Source: Caldisericum exile
GTDB taxonomy: Bacteria > Caldisericota > Caldisericia > Caldisericales > Caldisericaceae
DNA length: 33,372 nucleotides
Direction of reading: 5' to 3'
NCBI GenBank assembly: GCA_002877955.1
Contig: PNIL01000020.1
Span: 1 to 33,372 of the forward strand
The first letter of the stretch is position 1. The number at the start of each line of letters is the position of its first letter. A program made the position numbers and the translations under genes. Under the pieces are notes generated by a model that saw nothing but the letters and a program-made list of their open reading frames with translations, ran no database searches and was not told where the DNA came from. Positions 8,910 to 17,258 of this stretch are shown here, piece by piece.

Positions 8910-11900
8910 CTAACTCCTCCTTAACCATTTTTCCAAGATTTATTTTTGTTGTTATTTTAGGTAAGAAAGGTTCTTTAACCTTCTTCTCCTCTTTCTTGGT
9001 AGGTAATACCTTTAGGTCAATTGCAAGACCTCTCAAGGTTCTCTGTAATACGTTAAATGATTCAGGGATTCCAGTTTCAAATATTGTTACACCTTTAGAA
9101 ATTGCTTCATATGCACGCTTTCTTCCCTCTAAGTCATCGGATTTAATCGTGAGCATTTCATGGAGAAGATTTGCAGCACCATATGCTTCAAGTGCCCAAA
9201 CTTCCATTTCTCCTAATCTTTGACCGCCAAACTGCGCCTTGCCGCCAACTGGTTGTTGAGTTATTAATGTATATTTACCAACTGCCCTTGCGTGAATCTT
9301 ATCCTCTGCAAGATGATTAAGTTTGAGGAAGTATGCTTCACCGACTGTAACTTTATATTCAAAAGGTTTACCTGTTCTTCCATCATAAACAGTCATCTGT
9401 CCAGACTCTTCAAGGTTTGCCTTCTTAAGGAGATTTCTAACATCCTTTTCAGATGCACCAATGAAAGAAGGGGTTACAACTCTAACATTTAGATTTCTTG
9501 CCGCAATCCCCAAATTTGCTTCAAGTATCTGACCAATATTCATTCTCGAAGGGACTCCAAGGGGACTCACTATAACATCAATAGTTGTACCATCTTCAAG
9601 ATATGGCAGATCTTCTTCAGGAACAATTTTACTTACAACACCTTTATTACCATGTCTTCCTGCAAGTTTGTCTCCAACAATAATTTTTCTTTTCTTTGCA
9701 ACGAATATTTTTATAAGCTTCAAAGCATTCTTTGTTAATTCGTATCCTTCTTCTCTTGAGAAAACCTGAACATCTATGACAACTCCACCTTCTCCGGGTG
9801 GCACAACAAAAGAACTATTCTTTAAATTACTGTTTCGATTACTCCACAAACTTCTCCAGATTTTCGCCTCATTTGACTCTTCCTCTTCCGGGAATGGAGT
9901 TACTTTACCAACAAGGACATCACCTGGTTTTACTTTAGAACCAACTTTTACTATTCCTCTTTCATCAAGGAAACGTAAAGCTTCTTTTCGAACATCTCTT
10001 ATATCTGGAGTAAGCTCTTCGGGGCCTTGTTCTGTCTCATGAACCTCAACAGTATATTCTTTAATGTGAATAGAAGTAAATTTATCTTCACTTACAAGCC
10101 TTCTACTTATTACAATAGCATCCTGATAGTTATAGCCATACCACGAAAGATATGCAATTAGTACATTTATACCAAGAGCCAATTCACCATTCTTAGTTGC
10201 ATATCCATCGGCAAGAGGCATACCCTTTTTTACAATATCACCTTTTTTAACAATAGGTCTTTCATTTCTGCAAGTATCTTGGTTTGTTCTCTCAAATTTT
10301 CTTAACTTATAAACAACCTCTTCTCTCACTTTGACTTTATTAACACCTGCTTCTGCAAGTTTTCTGAGTTTATCAAGATTTATAAGTTCTCCTGCTTTAA
10401 TAATAACTTCTCCTTTTTCGTTTGTGTAGTCTTTTGCAACAACTCTGTCAATGATATCCTCGTTAATCTTTCCAAGATTAAAAGTCTCAACTTCCTGTGG
10501 AGAATAAACAAGAAGATCAGTAATTCCTTTGCTATAGAGTTCATGAAGTAACTCTTCTGTTATCTCTTTTTCAAACCTAAGCGTTTTTTTGGTATTTGTA
10601 AGCGTTCCAAATAGACTCTTGCCAATAATATTTTTTCCCAAAGCAGTCAACGACAAGATAAACACTGGTTTTGTAACTACTTCTCCATTCTCCTCAACTT
10701 TAATTTCCTTAACTCCACTCTGCTCATAGAGTCTATTCAGTTTTGTGTCAGATATTTTCTGTCCTTCTTCAATAAGGGGTTTTCCTTTTTTGTTCACGAT
10801 GGTTTCTCTTGCAACAAGACCTATCAAATCGTCATTACGCTCTTTCTCAAAGCAATTTGTAATTGAAAACTTCTGAATTTTGTCAGAATCAATTATTGAA
10901 ATCTGTTCAATGCCATGAGTGATAAGTTTATCTACAATTTGAGGAGTTATCTTTTCACCGACAAGTTTATAATAATCCTCTATTTCGGGTTTTATATCAA
11001 GAAGCACAATTTCCTTTTGTTTTGCTCTATTTAATAAACTTTGCTTAAGATCAGAGGCTTCTCTATAAACAGAAACATCAACGGTCTTTGCATCATTTGG
11101 AACAATATGAATTTCACTGCCATCAACATATGATATAATTCCATCATGCATTGAAAGAGGTAAATCGAGGTCATCAACTGCAATTTTTGATTCATAACCT
11201 GTTGAAACTCTTGGAAGATCAGGATCCAACAGTGGAACTGCTTGACGCTGCATATTGCATCCCATCAATGCCCTGTTCGCATCATCATGCTCAAGAAAAG
11301 GAATGAGTGATGCAGAAGGACTTATTACTTGTTGAGGAGACACATCCATAAGTTGAACTAACTCCTTTGAAACAAGTTGTGGAAGGATTTCTCCTGACTC
11401 AGTTCTTTTTCGTGCAATGACTAATTCCTCAGTAATCCTACCCTTTTCATCAACAGGAGTGTTTGCCTGCGCTATGATATATTTTTCCTCTTCATCTGCT
11501 GTTAGATATAAAATTTCATTGGTTACAACACCATCTTTTACAATCCTATATGGAGTTGTTATAAAGCCGTATTCATTAACACTCGCAAACATTGTGGGAG
11601 AATTAATGAGTCCTATGTTCTGACCTTCTGGCGTTTCAATAGGACAAATTCTTCCATAATGTGAAGAGTGGACATCTCTTACTTCAATTCCGGCTCTCTT
11701 TCTATGTAAACCGCCTGCACCTAATGATGTTAATCTTCTCTTATGAGTTAATGATGCAAGGGGATTGGTTTCTTCCATGAACTGTGATAATTGGCTTACG
11801 CCAAAGAATTGTCTCAACTGACCTGTAATTGCTTTATTACTAAAAATAGAAGGAATTGTTATCTCTTCTGGCTTCTTAATTGCAATTGCTTCCCTTGCGC

Positions 11901-13086
11901 TTCTTTGAACTTTCAAGGCGCCTTTCTCAAATTCTTCAGAAATTAGTTCACCGACAGTCCTCACTCGTCTATTTGCAAGGCTATCAATATCGTCTTCTTT
12001 TTCAATGCCTTCTCTTACTTTAATAAGGTGCGAAATAATATCTACAAAATCATCTTTTGTGAGGATATGATCATCCCTTTTTACATTAAATTTTTTATTA
12101 ATTTTATATCTTGAAACTGGATAGTATTCATTTCTCCGAGGATCCATTAAAATATTATGAACAAGCTCTTCAGCTGCTTCTAACGTCACCCTTTCTTTTG
12201 GATGGAAAATTTTATAAATTTCGATTTTTGCTTCATCAGAGTTATTGGTTTTATCCTTCTTAAGCGTTTGCTCCACCCAATAGTCATAACCTTCAACCTT
12301 GACAGAATAACGTAGGATGTTTTCTTCACGCAACTTTTCAAAAGATTCCTCTTGAAGAATTGTCCCCTTCTTAATAATAACTTTACCTTCAGAGTTTTTA
12401 ATATCCTCGGCAAGCTTCTTACCGATAACGACATCGTATGAGAAGGGAGATGTAGTCATGACGTCAACTGTCATGGTCTGATAGAATTTCTCGAGAATTT
12501 CTTCATTGTTCTTAAAACCAATCGCCTTTAAAACTACCGTAACAGGAAGTTTTTTCATTCCCTTCTTCAGCCGAATGTACATCACATTGTCTTTGCCAAC
12601 TTCCATTTCCATCCAGTTACCTCTGTCGGGAATGATTGTAACAATATAATTAGTAAAACCACTCTCTACATCTTTTTCACTTTGAAAGTAAACACCGGGG
12701 GATCTTATTAACTGTTGGACAACGACTCTCTTCTTTCCATTGATTATAAAAGTGCCATCAGGAAGCATTCTTGGTACATCAGCAAGAAGAGCCTCTTGTT
12801 CCTTAATCTCACCTGTATTTTTATAGATCAATCTGAATCTACCTTTAATTGAAACCTCGTATGTAGTTCCAACCCTAATACAATCTTCTGGAGTCCTCAA
12901 AGGCTCACCAACAGAATATGAAACAAACTCTACACGTATATTCTTTGTATCTATAGGGAAGATCCTCTGAAGAATTTCCCCTATTCCCTCGTTTAAAAAC
13001 TTTTCATAAGATGAAATTTGAACACTCAGCAAATTAGGTAAAGGTATACTCAGTTTTGTTTTTCTAAGGTCTAAAATTTTATCCAT
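8890..13086 (-). CDS. rpoB: DNA-directed RNA polymerase subunit beta
   Basis: Core motifs of bacterial beta are all present: the rifampicin-pocket region FFGVSQLSQFMEETNPL through THKRRL, EVRDVHSSHYGRICPIETPEG, GYNYQDAIVIS, KLAGRHGNKGVVSKIVPEED, and the C-terminal GGKAQFGGQRLGEMEVWALE. Length is about 1398 residues, longer than the roughly 1193 of B. subtilis. The extra length is mainly a block of about 250 residues (about 672-925) just before the FERTNQDTCRNERPIV segment, made of repeated modules related to one near residue 222 and to others in rpoC. Relative to E. coli the rifampicin pocket has Glu at position 516 and Thr at 531. Two ATGs lie side by side after AAGGAGGT; the second (13086) has the better spacing. 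No rplKAJL genes lie upstream; moaC does. Confidence 0.98.
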   Translation of the reverse strand: MDKILDLRKTKLSIPLPNLLSVQISSYEKFLNEGIGEILQRIFPIDTKNIRVEFVSYSVGEPLRTPEDCIRVGTTYEVSIKGRFRLIYKNTGEIKEQEALLADVPRMLPDGTFIINGKKRVVVQQLIRSPGVYFQSEKDVESGFTNYIVTIIPDRGNWMEMEVGKDNVMYIRLKKGMKKLPVTVVLKAIGFKNNEEILEKFYQTMTVDVMTTSPFSYDVVIGKKLAEDIKNSEGKVIIKKGTILQEESFEKLREENILRYSVKVEGYDYWVEQTLKKDKTNNSDEAKIEIYKIFHPKERVTLEAAEELVHNILMDPRRNEYYPVSRYKINKKFNVKRDDHILTKDDFVDIISHLIKVREGIEKEDDIDSLANRRVRTVGELISEEFEKGALKVQRSAREAIAIKKPEEITIPSIFSNKAITGQLRQFFGVSQLSQFMEETNPLASLTHKRRLTSLGAGGLHRKRAGIEVRDVHSSHYGRICPIETPEGQNIGLINSPTMFASVNEYGFITTPYRIVKDGVVTNEILYLTADEEEKYIIAQANTPVDEKGRITEELVIARKRTESGEILPQLVSKELVQLMDVSPQQVISPSASLIPFLEHDDANRALMGCNMQRQAVPLLDPDLPRVSTGYESKIAVDDLDLPLSMHDGIISYVDGSEIHIVPNDAKTVDVSVYREASDLKQSLLNRAKQKEIVLLDIKPEIEDYYKLVGEKITPQIVDKLITHGIEQISIIDSDKIQKFSITNCFEKERNDDLIGLVARETIVNKKGKPLIEEGQKISDTKLNRLYEQSGVKEIKVEENGEVVTKPVFILSLTALGKNIIGKSLFGTLTNTKKTLRFEKEITEELLHELYSKGITDLLVYSPQEVETFNLGKINEDIIDRVVAKDYTNEKGEVIIKAGELINLDKLRKLAEAGVNKVKVREEVVYKLRKFERTNQDTCRNERPIVKKGDIVKKGMPLADGYATKNGELALGINVLIAYLSWYGYNYQDAIVISRRLVSEDKFTSIHIKEYTVEVHETEQGPEELTPDIRDVRKEALRFLDERGIVKVGSKVKPGDVLVGKVTPFPEEEESNEAKIWRSLWSNRNSNLKNSSFVVPPGEGGVVIDVQVFSREEGYELTKNALKLIKIFVAKKRKIIVGDKLAGRHGNKGVVSKIVPEEDLPYLEDGTTIDVIVSPLGVPSRMNIGQILEANLGIAARNLNVRVVTPSFIGASEKDVRNLLKKANLEESGQMTVYDGRTGKPFEYKVTVGEAYFLKLNHLAEDKIHARAVGKYTLITQQPVGGKAQFGGQRLGEMEVWALEAYGAANLLHEMLTIKSDDLEGRKRAYEAISKGVTIFETGIPESFNVLQRTLRGLAIDLKVLPTKKEEKKVKEPFLPKITTKINLGKMVKEELDEGSSN

Positions 13087-13117
13087 CATACCTCCTTAAG
13101 CAAATACGCAATTTGAT

Positions 13118-13145
13118 ATTATACAAAATTCCAAAATTTAGTCAA
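13118..13145 (-). promoter_or_regulatory. Sigma-70-type promoter for rpoB-EF-G-like-rpoC
   Basis: Reading the minus strand, -35 TTGACT (13140-13145) and -10 TATAAT (13118-13123) are 16 bp apart. The -35 box overlaps the last codons of moaC, so the 48-nt gap holds essentially only the promoter and leader. One base after the -10 box is TCAAATTG, the same octamer in the same place as in the rpsL promoter. Spacing to the rpoB start gives a short leader of about 25 nt. Confidence 0.83.
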
Positions 13146-13617
13146 GCTTTTTTTCTTTTCTAAAAGTTCCAGATTTTCCCCCAGTCTTTTCTAAAAGATA
13201 AATCTCTCTTATTTCTATATTCTTGTCAATTGATTTACACATATCATAAATAGTCAGTGCAGCGACTGAAACGCTCGTAAGAGCTTCCATCTCTGCACCA
13301 GTTTTTGCTTTCAATTCGACAAAACTTTCAATTTCAATTGATGGAGGCTCATCAACCAATCTAAAAGCTAAATCAGAAAAAGTAATATTAAGAGGATGGC
13401 AAAGAGGAATTAATTCAGATGTCTTTTTTGATGCCATAATACCTGCAATTTTTGCAACAGTCAATACTTCCCCTTTTTGAATGTCACCAAGTTTTATTTT
13501 TTCAAGGGTTTCCTTTGAAAGTAAAATTTTTGCAAATGCTCTTGCAGTCCTTAAAGTCTCGTCTTTATTTGTTACATCCACCATGTATGCTTTGCCGCTC
13601 TTATCAAATTGGCTCAT
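13138..13617 (-). CDS. moaC: Cyclic pyranopterin monophosphate synthase MoaC
   Basis: MoaC converts the MoaA product 3',8-cyclo-GTP to cyclic pyranopterin monophosphate, the first stable intermediate of molybdenum (or tungsten) cofactor synthesis. The 159-residue protein has the family motifs AGIMASKKTSELIPLCHPL, KTGAEMEALTSVSVAALTIY with DMCKS, and KTGGKSG, and is of normal length. It begins 3 nt after the moaA stop. Its ribosome binding site GGGGGGA is formed by the last two Gly codons of moaA plus flanking bases, so coupling to moaA is likely. It is the last gene of a long tightly packed run, and the rpoB promoter overlaps its 3' end. No other cofactor genes (moaD, moaE, mogA, moeA) are in the window. 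Confidence 0.96.
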   Translation of the reverse strand: MSQFDKSGKAYMVDVTNKDETLRTARAFAKILLSKETLEKIKLGDIQKGEVLTVAKIAGIMASKKTSELIPLCHPLNITFSDLAFRLVDEPPSIEIESFVELKAKTGAEMEALTSVSVAALTIYDMCKSIDKNIEIREIYLLEKTGGKSGTFRKEKKLD

Positions 13618-13620
13618 TTT

Positions 13621-14583
13621 TTATCCCCCCAATTCTCTCATGTTTTCAATGAATTCTTTCGAACCAATTTTAATTTCCCCGTGTCCTGCAGGTTTAACAA
13701 AAACAGCACTTTCAAATTTGCTTCTCAAAAGCTCAAAATCTCTATTCTTTACAGCATCTTTTATATCAATATTGATTGTTGAAAACAGACAAGGATAAAT
13801 CTTATATGTAGATGTAAGCCTTAACCTATTGCAGGAAGAACAAAAATGCTGACTTATTGAAGCAATAAAACCAACCTTGCCTTTAAAACCTTCAATTTGG
13901 TAATAGTTAGCAACTTCATGATTTGAATCTTCTATTTTTTTTAAGGTGTATTCTTTCTCAAGAATTTCTATTGCTTTTTTAAAGGCCATAAAATGCCTTT
14001 CAAAAAATGGATTACCTTTTACTGGCATCAACTCAATAAATCTTACAATTATATTTTCGTTCTTCGTAAGATTAGCAATTGGCACTATATCTTCTTCGTT
14101 AATACCTTTAAGAAGAACTGTATTTATTTTTATAGGAATTAAACCTACTTTTATTGACTCTTCGATTCCTGAAATCACATCATCAAGTTTATCAATAGTT
14201 GTAATTTGCGAAAATACATCTCTTCTTAAGGAATCAAGACTTATATTTAACCTTGTCAATTTGGCCTCTTTCAAATCTTTTGCAAGATCTTTAAGGCGAT
14301 ATGCGTTTGTTGTCAAAACGATCTCTTCAAAACCCACATTTGAAGCAATTCTTACAATTTCAACAATATCGCTTCTTAATAGAGGCTCACCACCTGTAAT
14401 TCTAACCTTCTTAAAACCAAGCGTGCGGACACCTTTTAAAATAAATTCAATATCCTCAAGAGGTGGTTCTTTTGCAATTGCATCATCTTTATATGAACTG
14501 CAGTAAGCACACCGAAAGTTGCATCGCTCAGTAACAGAGAATCTAAGATAAGATATTTCTCTCCCAAATCTATCCTTAAGCAA
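13621..14583 (-). CDS. moaA: GTP 3',8-cyclase MoaA (radical SAM)
   Basis: MoaA rearranges GTP to 3',8-cyclo-7,8-dihydro-GTP using S-adenosylmethionine. The N-terminal radical SAM cluster motif CNFRCAYC (Cys21, 25, 28) and the ITGGEPLL SAM-binding motif are clear. The second, GTP-binding iron-sulfur cluster is represented by CSSC (248, 251) and Cys265. The C-terminus is the conserved Gly-Gly tail (RELGG) needed for activity in this family. The start is a TTG with a good GGGAGG site six bases upstream; it gives the typical MLKDRFGREISYLRFS beginning and overlaps the preceding gene by 8 nt. moaC follows directly, making a minimal pyranopterin pair. Confidence 0.96.
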   Translation of the reverse strand: MLKDRFGREISYLRFSVTERCNFRCAYCSSYKDDAIAKEPPLEDIEFILKGVRTLGFKKVRITGGEPLLRSDIVEIVRIASNVGFEEIVLTTNAYRLKDLAKDLKEAKLTRLNISLDSLRRDVFSQITTIDKLDDVISGIEESIKVGLIPIKINTVLLKGINEEDIVPIANLTKNENIIVRFIELMPVKGNPFFERHFMAFKKAIEILEKEYTLKKIEDSNHEVANYYQIEGFKGKVGFIASISQHFCSSCNRLRLTSTYKIYPCLFSTINIDIKDAVKNRDFELLRSKFESAVFVKPAGHGEIKIGSKEFIENMRELGG

Positions 14584-15736
14584 AACTTACCTCCCAGTTT
14601 CCGTAAACACCATCATATCCACAATCAAAAATGAGATTACCTTTTCTTATTTCATTTAAATACATTATAGTTTCATTATTAACAAGATGCGCAACATCAT
14701 CAAGATCTGAAAAAAGCAATAAATTTAGCTCATTACCAAATTCATAAATTAAAGTGAGATAGATTTTCTCTTGTTCTTTCTTTTTGTATGACCTTTTCAA
14801 AATTTCTTGCAAAGGAATATAATAGAAATATTTAATCTTTGACAATCCTGAGCTAATGTATGAATCGCTTAATTCCTTAACTCTATGTAATACTCCTTTC
14901 GTAAGTGGTTTCCCGCATACAGGACAGATGGACACCGAAAAATCTTGAGTCTTGAATTTACATTTCCTATGTCCATCAAGATAATATTTACCAAGTTGAG
15001 GAAAGTTTTCTATTGTAAAGGTGAATAAAACATCCTTTAAATTATAGAACAATTCCTCAAATCCTTTTGAGTGTTTTGTAGCAGTTGCCTCTCTTCCAAT
15101 ATGCAAAGGAGAGTGCGAATCTGAACTTGATAAAACAGGATAATTCTCAAGCTCAGAAATAGAATAAACCATTTTAGGATCAGCACTTAAACCTGTCTCA
15201 ATAAACAAATTATCTATAAAATCCGTTTCAAAAATTTCACTTATACCACGAAAACCATTTGAGGCGCCTAAAGCTCCGTAATGAGGCGTAAAAATATGTG
15301 CTAAGATAACTGGAATATTCGAGTTTACATCCTTTAAAATTCTCAAAAATTCTTTCGGTTCAAGTCTTATATTCGGACGTGCATTTTTTTCAAAATTAGA
15401 AAAAGCTTTATAAGCCTTTTGGAAATTTTCGACATCTTTTAGAGTTGGAAATGCAAGCACAATATGAAAACTTTTATTTCCGTTTCTCTCAAAAGTAAGA
15501 TTTACTTCTCCTGTTAGAATGAAAGGGAAATCGTAAAAATAATAAAATCCGTTATCAAAGGAAAGAATATTTTCTATCTCTTTCCTCCATCTTGGAAGGA
15601 AAATATCCCCTGTTCCCAAAATTGTAATTCCTTTCATTTTTGCATATTCAACCATATGAGGAATATCCATAAAACGGCTTGAAGGAATACTAAATAAAGA
15701 ATGCAAATGGTAATCTAAAATGTCTATTTCTTGCAT
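14576..15736 (-). CDS. Endonuclease Q-like PHP-domain protein with zinc ribbon
   Basis: The N-terminal two thirds is a PHP metallo-hydrolase domain. Likely metal ligands are Asp8, His10 and His12 (DYHLH), the LGTGD motif ending at Asp44, Glu77, His90, His146 (LAHIFTPHYG), Glu179, and Asp205/His207 (SSSDSHSP). After it comes a zinc-binding segment with DGHRKC (Cys258) and CPVCGKPLTKGVLHRV (Cys270, 273), and then a helical tail. This order is that of the conserved family once called TIGR00375, to which archaeal endonuclease Q belongs. Endonuclease Q nicks DNA 5' of deaminated bases such as hypoxanthine and uracil. Assignment to the family is firm; the DNA repair role is inferred. It overlaps the glycosyltransferase gene by 13 nt and moaA by 8 nt. 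Its ATG lacks a strong ribosome binding site, suggesting coupling. Confidence 0.8.
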   Translation of the reverse strand: MQEIDILDYHLHSLFSIPSSRFMDIPHMVEYAKMKGITILGTGDIFLPRWRKEIENILSFDNGFYYFYDFPFILTGEVNLTFERNGNKSFHIVLAFPTLKDVENFQKAYKAFSNFEKNARPNIRLEPKEFLRILKDVNSNIPVILAHIFTPHYGALGASNGFRGISEIFETDFIDNLFIETGLSADPKMVYSISELENYPVLSSSDSHSPLHIGREATATKHSKGFEELFYNLKDVLFTFTIENFPQLGKYYLDGHRKCKFKTQDFSVSICPVCGKPLTKGVLHRVKELSDSYISSGLSKIKYFYYIPLQEILKRSYKKKEQEKIYLTLIYEFGNELNLLLFSDLDDVAHLVNNETIMYLNEIRKGNLIFDCGYDGVYGNWEVSFA

Positions 15737-16395
15737 CTATAAAAAGCAAGTTTCAAAGTGACAAATAAAAATTTTAACGGATCAATAATCTGGTTAATTT
15801 TACTCTTAGCTCTATTGGTATAGATAGTATTTATCTCCACAAAGGCAATCTTAAACCCACATTTAGCTGCTTTTATAAGCATCTCAGTATCAAGTTGATA
15901 TCTTTTTGTCTCGAATTTAATCTTCTTTGCAACTTCTGCTCTTAAAACTCTATACCCTGATTGACTATCAAGAATTTTCGTACCACAAATAACGCTAACA
16001 AGAAAAGATGAGAAACTATTTGCAAAGATTCGAAGAGGAGGCATTAATTGTGGCAAAAACTTTCTTGCACCAACTACTATATCATAACCTTCGTTTAACT
16101 TGTTTAAAAGTTTAGGAAGCTCGTCTGGGTCGTGTTGTCCATCAGCATCAAGGAGAACAATTGTATCAAAATTATGCTCAATTGCATATCTAAAACCAAT
16201 TTTAAGTGCATCAGCCTTACCAAGATTTACTTCATTTCTTACAACAAATGCGCCTGCACTTTCTGCAACAGTCTTTGTATCATCAATTGATCCGTCATCA
16301 ATAACAAGCACAAAATCAACATATTTTCTTGTCTTTATAATAACATCCTTTATGTTGTGTGCCTCATCCTTTGCTGGAATAATTGCAATTAACAT
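15724..16395 (-). CDS. Family 2 glycosyltransferase (polyprenyl-phosphate type)
   Basis: The 223-residue protein has a GT-A fold of the dolichyl/polyprenyl-phosphate sugar synthase type. The N-terminus AIIPAKDEAHNI binds nucleotide, VIDDGSIDDT follows at residues 31-40, and the metal-binding DAD motif lies in LLDADGQHDPDELP (83-85). DSQSGYRVLRAEV in the second half is usual in bacterial undecaprenyl-phosphate or lipid glycosyltransferases. No transmembrane domain is evident, so it is probably soluble or membrane-associated. The sugar and acceptor cannot be told from the sequence. It overlaps the acyltransferase gene upstream by 7 nt, and a paired glycosyltransferase and acyltransferase hints at glycolipid assembly. 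The ATG has AAGGAG five bases upstream. Confidence 0.88.
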   Translation of the reverse strand: MLIAIIPAKDEAHNIKDVIIKTRKYVDFVLVIDDGSIDDTKTVAESAGAFVVRNEVNLGKADALKIGFRYAIEHNFDTIVLLDADGQHDPDELPKLLNKLNEGYDIVVGARKFLPQLMPPLRIFANSFSSFLVSVICGTKILDSQSGYRVLRAEVAKKIKFETKRYQLDTEMLIKAAKCGFKIAFVEINTIYTNRAKSKINQIIDPLKFLFVTLKLAFYRCKK

Positions 16396-17258
16396 GAATA
16401 CTCCTTAAAATAATCAAAAAAATGATACCACTGAGTTGGATATCTTTTAACAAATTCTTCTAATATAGATGCAAATTTTGAAACATACCTTTTAGAAAAT
16501 TCACTTTCAGGAAGCGTAAAGTCAATATCAAATTCGTCTGAAAAGTAAACCTTATAGTAACCATTTTCTCTTATAAGAGCAGCAAAAATACTTTTTACCT
16601 TTGTTCTATAAGCAAGAATAGATGCGCCCTTGGGAAAGGAAACGTTCCTTCCAAAAAAATTTACACAAACTCCGTCTTTATTAATGTCTCTATCACTAAC
16701 AATTGTTGCAATTTCGCCATTTTTAACGGCCTTATATGCACCAAGAAATCCTCCTTGAAAAGGGTGGACTATTACATTGAATCTCCTGCGCAATTCTTCG
16801 TAAAACTTTTCAACTTCAATATCTTGCTGGGGAAGACCAATACCGTGAGCTTTAAAGCCAAGAGATCCAACAAGAACGCCGGCAACTTCCCAATTTCCAA
16901 GATGCGCAGTTGGTATAACAAGACCGCCATTTTGAGTTAGTTCTTTAAGTTTCTTAAAAACTTCTTCTTTTGGTGTGAGTATTTTTATCTTATCAAATCC
17001 CTTAACAACAACTATAAAATAATCTGCAATGTTCAAAGCAAAGTTTTCGTAAAATTCAATTCCAAGTTTATACAAACTAAACCTATTCTTATTTGTTATT
17101 ATCTTTATATTATTCAAGACATAATTCCTTTTTCTATCAAACCAAAATGAAAAAAAACCTAACAGTTTTGCTGTTAGATAAACAAAAGATACAGGCATTA
17201 TCTTTACATATTTTTTGCCTAACTTATACCAAAATGAGAGCATTTTTCTGTTAGCCAA
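16389..17258 (-). CDS. LpxL/HtrB-like lysophospholipid acyltransferase family protein
   Basis: This 289-residue protein matches the LABLAT-type acyltransferases, which include lipid A late acyltransferases and the actinobacterial acyltransferase of phosphatidylinositol mannosides. The catalytic H-x4-E motif is AHLGNWE (His119, Glu124). A hydrophobic N-terminal segment (residues about 20-40) should anchor it in the membrane. The C-terminus has the typical [13 protein letters not shown] segment. Whether the acceptor is a lipid A-like molecule or another glycolipid is unknown, because no other lipid A gene is in the window. Start choice is uncertain. TTG at 17258 overlaps the Nudix gene by 8 nt, while ATG at 17243 lies just after the Nudix stop; neither has a strong ribosome binding site. 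Confidence 0.85.
   Translation of the reverse strand: MANRKMLSFWYKLGKKYVKIMPVSFVYLTAKLLGFFSFWFDRKRNYVLNNIKIITNKNRFSLYKLGIEFYENFALNIADYFIVVVKGFDKIKILTPKEEVFKKLKELTQNGGLVIPTAHLGNWEVAGVLVGSLGFKAHGIGLPQQDIEVEKFYEELRRRFNVIVHPFQGGFLGAYKAVKNGEIATIVSDRDINKDGVCVNFFGRNVSFPKGASILAYRTKVKSIFAALIRENGYYKVYFSDEFDIDFTLPESEFSKRYVSKFASILEEFVKRYPTQWYHFFDYFKEYSC

Noticed and set aside
12186-12434. Minus-strand frame of 82 codons inside rpoB
   Set aside because: It overlaps the conserved rpoB frame on the same strand in another phase and has no ribosome binding site.
16389-17258. Firm assignment as a lipid A acyltransferase (lpxL)
   Set aside because: The family also includes acyltransferases for other glycolipids and no lipid A gene lies nearby, so only the family is claimed.
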